DNA of 64,000 nt from JANWXD01 sp035575135 (GTDB taxonomy: Bacteria; Acidobacteriota; Terriglobia; Bryobacterales; Bryobacteraceae), in NCBI GenBank assembly GCA_035575135.1, contig DATLYE010000005.1, positions 100,108 to 164,107 of the forward strand. Reading direction: 5' to 3'. The translations under genes were made by a program, and so were the position numbers. Every line of letters starts with the position of its first letter. Positions within the stretch are counted from its first letter, which is position 1. The notes under the pieces were generated by a model. The model was not told the DNA's origin and ran no database searches. It worked only from the letters and a program-made list of their open reading frames with translations. This document shows positions 60,473 to 64,000 of the stretch, piece after piece.

Positions 60473-60703
60473 TCAGGCGGCGGCCGGCGGCTGACCTTCG
60501 CCCTTTTCCCGGTCCAGCTCCGCCAGCGCCGCCTGCACCGCCGCTTCGGCCACCTGGCGGGGGCACCGATAGACCATCGCGAGAACGGCGCCGGTCAGAG
60601 AATTGCCGCGGCCGGCGTCGGCGCGGGCATCATCCAGGTAGCCCCGGCCCGACAGCAGCATCGCGCGTGCACGGTCCACAAGCTTGCGATCGTCGCCGCT
60701 CAT
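60473..60703 (-). CDS. Small hypothetical protein of the island
   Basis: A 76-residue protein whose ATG overlaps the upstream stop (ATGA). Residues 5-45 look helical (DRKLVDRARAMLLSGRGYLD) and the C-terminus is charged (AALAELDREKGEGQ). It ends shortly before a strong terminator. Function unknown. Confidence 0.55.
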   Translation of the reverse strand: MSGDDRKLVDRARAMLLSGRGYLDDARADAGRGNSLTGAVLAMVYRCPRQVAEAAVQAALAELDREKGEGQPPAAA

Positions 60704-60996
60704 CGCGCACCTCCCGCCACGGCTTTCGCCCGCCTGCCAGGCGCCGGCGCGGCCACGAGCGCGGCTGCGTGGCCGTTCAGCTTCGGCGGCTCGGCTTCGG
60801 CCCTGGCGAACACCTCCTGCGCTGCGCGCCTCAAGGCTCCGACCACATCATCGCCGTCGTCGGACCATTCGTCGGCGGCCAGGTCCACAATTTGCTGGAG
60901 CACGAACGCCGCGAGCACGCCGTTTTCGTCCGTCAAACTGCCCTCGAGATCGCCGTCAATTTTTTCGAGCAGCGATTTCCTGATTCGGTCCCACAT
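60700..60996 (-). CDS. Small acidic hypothetical protein of the island
   Basis: A 98-residue protein starting at ATG 60996 with an AAGGAG ribosome binding site 8 nt upstream. It contains RIRKSLLEKIDGDLEGSLTD and an acidic DEWSDDGDDVVGALR segment; the tail is Ala/Arg-rich. It lies between the integrase gene and the previous small gene. No family recognised. Confidence 0.6.
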   Translation of the reverse strand: MWDRIRKSLLEKIDGDLEGSLTDENGVLAAFVLQQIVDLAADEWSDDGDDVVGALRRAAQEVFARAEAEPPKLNGHAAALVAAPAPGRRAKAVAGGAR

Positions 60997-61046
60997 ACTT
61001 GGCTCCTTTCAGTTGAGATTCGGATCTTTCGATCCGGAAACCGTTC

Positions 61047-62207
61047 TCACCCCCACCCCATCACCTCGGCGTACTTCTCCGCCACGGCATTCATCAGCGG
61101 CCGCACGGCCTCCACGAGCAGCGCGGTGGTGATGTACCTCTGCGAAACATCCTGCGTGAGCGCGTGGCCGAGCGCAATCCGCGCCAGGTCCGGCGTGGCG
61201 CCGGCCTCGGCCAGGCGCGTGCGCATCGTGTGGCGCAGGGAGTGCGCCGGCGGCAGGCCGGCGTTTCGAACTTGCGAATACAGGGGCCGCTCAGGATTCC
61301 GCGGCGATGGGAACACCCAGCCCGCGGCGTTCGGCAGCCAGTCGCGCGCGCGGTATTTGGCCAAGATCGAGGCCAGGCGGTCCGCGATCGGCACGGCATA
61401 GGGGCGGTCGCCTTTCACCACGCGGAAGCGAATGATCTTTCGCTCCAGGTCCACGTCCTCCCACCTGAGCGCCGTGATACTGCCTGCCCGCGCGCCGGTC
61501 AACAGCGCGGTCAACCACCACACACGTTTCACGGGCGCCACCGTCTGCACTCTCTTCCACCAGGCGCGCAACTCCTCGTCGGACAGCGCCCAGTCGCGCG
61601 GCTTCACGCGCGGCGCCGCGCAAGCGGTCGTGGGCGATTCCGCGAGGTCGGGGTGGATCTTACGCTGCCAGTTGTGCACCGCCCGGTAGACGCGGAGCAC
61701 GAGCGCCGCGGTCGCAGCGCCGTAGCGCTTGGCGATGCCGGCGATCCGTGCGCGCATCCCGGCGCGATCAAGCGCGATCGCGTCCAGGCGCCGGTCCAGC
61801 AGGTCGGGCAGGTATTTCTCGATGGTGTACCGGTAGTCTTCGCCCGTCCGCGGCGCCAGCGCCTTTTCGCGCACGTACGCTTCGAGCGCCTCTCGCAGCG
61901 TAGGAATCGCGCCAGCGCCCGGAGGCCTCGGCCGCAGGTCGCGCCAAGTGCGCATGGCCTGGCGCTTGGCTTCCGCCAGGCTCAGCGGGCCGAGCACGCG
62001 TTTGACCAGCCGCCCGGCCACGCGCCGCACCAGCCGAAACGTCTTCTGGCGCGCGCCGCAGCGCACCACCAGGCCGGGGATCCCGCCGACTTTCCAATCG
62101 CCGCTCCCCAGGGGCAGCGCATCCACAGCCGCTTGCGTGGCCGCCACCACCTTCTTGCGCGGCCCTTCCGGCCCGGGCATCCGAACGACCTTTTGATTTC
62201 CTGCCAC
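61047..62207 (-). CDS. P4-type tyrosine integrase
   Basis: A 386-residue site-specific recombinase. The N-terminal arm-binding/DUF4102-like region (VGGIPGLVVRCGARQKTFRL) is followed by a SAM-like core-binding domain (LREALEAYVREKALAPRTGEDY) and the catalytic domain. The active site is visible: Arg in TGARAGSITALRWEDVDL, HxxR in AHSLRHTMRTRL, LGHALTQDVSQ and the Tyr in RYITTA. It is adjacent to the right attachment repeat and reads away from it, as for many tRNA-integrating islands. Confidence 0.95.
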   Translation of the reverse strand: MAGNQKVVRMPGPEGPRKKVVAATQAAVDALPLGSGDWKVGGIPGLVVRCGARQKTFRLVRRVAGRLVKRVLGPLSLAEAKRQAMRTWRDLRPRPPGAGAIPTLREALEAYVREKALAPRTGEDYRYTIEKYLPDLLDRRLDAIALDRAGMRARIAGIAKRYGAATAALVLRVYRAVHNWQRKIHPDLAESPTTACAAPRVKPRDWALSDEELRAWWKRVQTVAPVKRVWWLTALLTGARAGSITALRWEDVDLERKIIRFRVVKGDRPYAVPIADRLASILAKYRARDWLPNAAGWVFPSPRNPERPLYSQVRNAGLPPAHSLRHTMRTRLAEAGATPDLARIALGHALTQDVSQRYITTALLVEAVRPLMNAVAEKYAEVMGWG

Positions 62208-62260
62208 GCCTTCACCTCACCCCGGCGGCGACCGTCTGATTCGGTCCTAACTCCCGCTCA

Positions 62261-62280
62261 AGGGTAACTCAAGGGTAACT
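62261..62280. repeat. Candidate integrase arm-binding repeats, right
   Basis: AGGGTAACT occurs at 62261-62269 and again at 62272-62280, 11 bp apart, upstream of the integrase start and about 110 bp inside the right attachment repeat. It matches the two copies near the left end. It could also let the integrase control its own promoter. Confidence 0.5.
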
Positions 62281-62391
62281 ATACACCCATCAACCCCCAT
62301 TGTCAAGCATAATCAGGGGGATTCATATGTGTCTGGTTTCCTTACCGCTTACGTATGTGGTAATCAACCTGCAGGAACGCCGCGGCAGGTA

Positions 62392-62433
62392 ACTCTTAAT
62401 CAGTAGGTTGGAGGTTCGATTCCTCCCGCGCTC
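62392..62433. repeat. Attachment site, distal side
   Basis: The 42-bp repeat is identical to 55525-55566 within the tRNA-Lys gene. It is followed by GCCA rather than ACCA. It is only a partial tRNA, so it marks the far end of the inserted island. Confidence 0.9.
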
Positions 62434-62652
62434 GCCATTGAATCCAAAGAACTTAATCGAATCCCCGAAACGGCTCCGAAGGGCATTTTGTATACGATTT
62501 TGTAGACTGGCTCGTTCCATGAGCCAGCAGCTCGAGGATCGCCCCCGCACGTGGCGCCAGCGCACGCCGCGGGGGCAGCTCGAGCGTACCGGAAGGCTCC
62601 ACGGACGGGGGCAGGAGCCCAAAAACGGCGGTATGGTGCCCCGGGGATCCGG

Positions 62653-62942
62653 CCGGCCCAATGAGACGGACGAATCGCGACAACAGATCCGGAGGCGCCA
62701 CTGTAGCGCAAGAGCTGGGGGCAGAAGCGAAGCTGTGCTACTTGGGGCATGTGCTGACGGAGAACGGGCACGGGCGGGTGGTGAAGGCGCGGGTGAGGCA
62801 GGCGCGCGTGCGGGCCGAGCGCGAGGCGGCGGTGGTGGCAGCTGCGGGTGGCGCCGCATGTGACCAGGAACGACCATGGGCCCCGCAATGTGGTGGATGG
62901 GCGCATGGATGCGTCTGGATCGCTTTGCGATGCCGGATTGAT
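62653..62942 (+). pseudogene. Decayed IS5-family transposase fragment
   Basis: Pieces of an IS5-type transposase remain in different frames: a RPNETDES segment, then EAKLCYLGHVLTENGHGRVV and AEREAAV, then one frame over RVAPHVTRNDHGPRNVVDGR. These match the usual order of that family's C-terminal half (KEAKLCYMGH, VTPHVAQN, IDGRTTRH). At least two frameshifts and an internal deletion disrupt it. No terminal inverted repeats were recognised. The rest of 62434-63198 shows nothing else. Confidence 0.7.
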
Positions 62943-63198
62943 CGGCTCCACACGGTAGGCGCGAAGCTACCGAGTTGCGGCCGCGCTAATTGCCGGACTT
63001 GCGCGCCTACATCCTGCCTCGTGGTGCGAGGGGCACGTCAGTCGGCCTCGGCTGCACCCGGTGCGGCCAGCCGGCCCAGTGCCCGATTCGCGAGGCCCCG
63101 CCCCACCGGGGCGGCGCACAGGTGGCTGCCGGAAAGCTCGTAGTGGACAAAGGGGCGTGATAGATTAGGCAGGTCAAGTTCCTGCCGATGGAGTGACC

Positions 63199-63660
63199 AT
63201 GTCAGAACAGATGAATCTTGGGGGGCCCTACTTGACTATCGCTGTGCTCTGCGAAAAGGTCTTACAGGAGAAGGACGGTGTGCCAAGTATAATCCGCGTC
63301 GTGGATCGCATCACCATCTCCGGGCACTCTCCGTCTATGCCCCCCACGCAGATTTCACCGACGCTCGTCGTAGCAATGAAGGCCGGAATGTTTCGGGGCG
63401 TGGCAGACCTGGAAATCCAGCCTTTCCTGCCCTCTGGGACGAGAGGCCCATCTCTGAGAGTTCCCCTCGAGTTCCAAGGAGACGATGAGCGAGGGCCTTT
63501 CGCTGTACTCCAGCTTGGATTTCTGGTGACGGAACCTGGCCTCTATTGGTTCGAGATCAAGTTGTCCGGTATGTTGATGACGCGAGTTCCAATGAGGGTA
63601 GTATATTTACCTCGGCCGTCCATTGTTGATGGTGAAAGTCTGTCTGGGCCTCGGTCCTGA
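63199..63660 (+). CDS. DUF6941-like hypothetical protein
   Basis: A 153-residue protein with the pattern LTIAVLCEKVLQEKDGVPSI and IRVVDRIT, and a beta-sandwich-like body (DLEIQPFLPSGTRGPSLRVP, LGFLVTEPGLYWFEIKLSG). This resembles DUF6941-type proteins of unknown function. ATG 63199 follows a GGAG element. Its GC content is lower than that of most of the window. Its 3' end overlaps a convergent frame by about 100 nt. Confidence 0.7.
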   Translation: MSEQMNLGGPYLTIAVLCEKVLQEKDGVPSIIRVVDRITISGHSPSMPPTQISPTLVVAMKAGMFRGVADLEIQPFLPSGTRGPSLRVPLEFQGDDERGPFAVLQLGFLVTEPGLYWFEIKLSGMLMTRVPMRVVYLPRPSIVDGESLSGPRS

Positions 63661-63916
63661 TATCGAGATCTGGGCTGCCCATGATGATCAAGCCATTGAT
63701 CCGCGGGGCGATCCGGCTCGCCAGCTCATCGAAACTGATGTGCCCGGCTTCGTATTCGGCGAGAGCGAGCTCCAACTCTCCGACGAAATCGCGCTCTTCA
63801 TCGCTGCCAGTGAGCGCAACGTTCAAAGTGTGCCGCGCAAGGGCCTCCCTGAGATCGGCAACGAGCGCTCTACCGCTGAAGAACTTCATCAGGGTCGCTG
63901 CGATTTCCTGACGCAT
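63557..63916 (-). CDS. Hypothetical protein, convergent
   Basis: A 119-residue protein starting at RQEIAATLMKFFSGRALVAD and including ELELALAEYEAGHISFDELA. It is helical and acidic. The last 35 codons overlap the convergent gene at 63199-63660, so the annotated end may be extended by chance. ATG 63916 was preferred to a start at 63982. Function unknown. Confidence 0.5.
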   Translation of the reverse strand: MRQEIAATLMKFFSGRALVADLREALARHTLNVALTGSDEERDFVGELELALAEYEAGHISFDELASRIAPRINGLIIMGSPDLDIRTEAQTDFHHQQWTAEVNILPSLELASSTYRTT

Positions 63917-64000
63917 GGCAAACCCGGTCTCCGTTCCTATTGTACGCGTATCGGCCAAAGAGCTGCGAGAACGCTTCAACAAGCTGCTTGAAGATCCGTC

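Noticed and set aside
62392..62440. A second tRNA-Lys gene
   Set aside because: Only the 3' part is present; there is no D-arm or 5' acceptor strand. It is an attachment repeat.

Overview
The window is GC-rich bacterial chromosome with tightly packed genes. Several features point to Acidobacteriota, probably the Bryobacter/Solibacter side: an Oar-like TonB receptor with an N-terminal carboxypeptidase-regulatory domain, a membrane-anchored winged-helix regulator of the type common in that group, many secreted metallophosphoesterase-like, NIPSNAP and ceramidase-like proteins, and a small secreted family protein at 37.7 kb. This assignment is an inference from gene content; there is no 16S gene in the window.

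Layout. 0-5.5 kb: the 3' part of a class II (B12-dependent) ribonucleotide reductase, followed by three radical SAM/SPASM genes, all four joined by overlapping stop/start codons. 5.4-9.8 kb: a transmembrane winged-helix regulator divergent from a TonB-dependent receptor. 9.9-12.1 kb: an alkaline phosphatase and beta-propeller phytase pair for organic-phosphate scavenging. 12.1-17.3 kb (minus strand): YtxH protein, membrane coiled-coil protein, CpsB-type PHP phosphatase, a secreted CehA-like protein and an exported Memo-AMMECR1 fusion. 17.4-24.9 kb: recX, the last two steps of non-phosphorylative pentose oxidation (FAH-family dehydratase and ketoglutarate-semialdehyde dehydrogenase), LemA/nucleotidyltransferase/TPM, an M16 protease and rlmN.

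25.0-26.5 kb is a scar-rich stretch: a DUF433 antitoxin beside a beheaded toxin, then a decayed tandem duplication in which rlmN survives in one copy and a carboxymuconolactone-decarboxylase-like gene in the other. 26.5-35.2 kb carries secreted hydrolases and an OsmC protein. 35.2-45.1 kb is a respiratory block: quinol-type NO reductase, a Crp/Fnr regulator with two matching operator-like palindromes, and a four-gene Mtr-type conduit (OmcA/MtrC-like decahaem, MtrA/DmsE-like decahaem, MtrB/PioB-like barrel, tetrahaem cytochrome). Together they suggest electron transfer across the outer membrane with NO detoxification or respiration nearby. RNase P RNA follows at 45.3-45.7 kb, then an OmpA/PKD surface protein, outer-membrane and cell-wall proteins, DedA and PpiD.

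55.5-62.4 kb is a 6.9-kb integrated island in a tRNA-Lys(CTT) gene. It has a 42-bp exact direct repeat at its ends, a P4-type tyrosine integrase, an AlpA-like regulator, a primase zinc-finger protein, a DUF3987 replicative ATPase and an inverted array of six 9-bp iterons directly behind the ATPase gene. It also holds a run of overlapping small genes, two encoding Cys-rich proteins. No capsid, portal or terminase genes are present. The layout resembles a phage satellite or other replicating integrative element and is the best candidate here for an undescribed system. To its right lie a decayed IS5-family transposase and two hypothetical genes.
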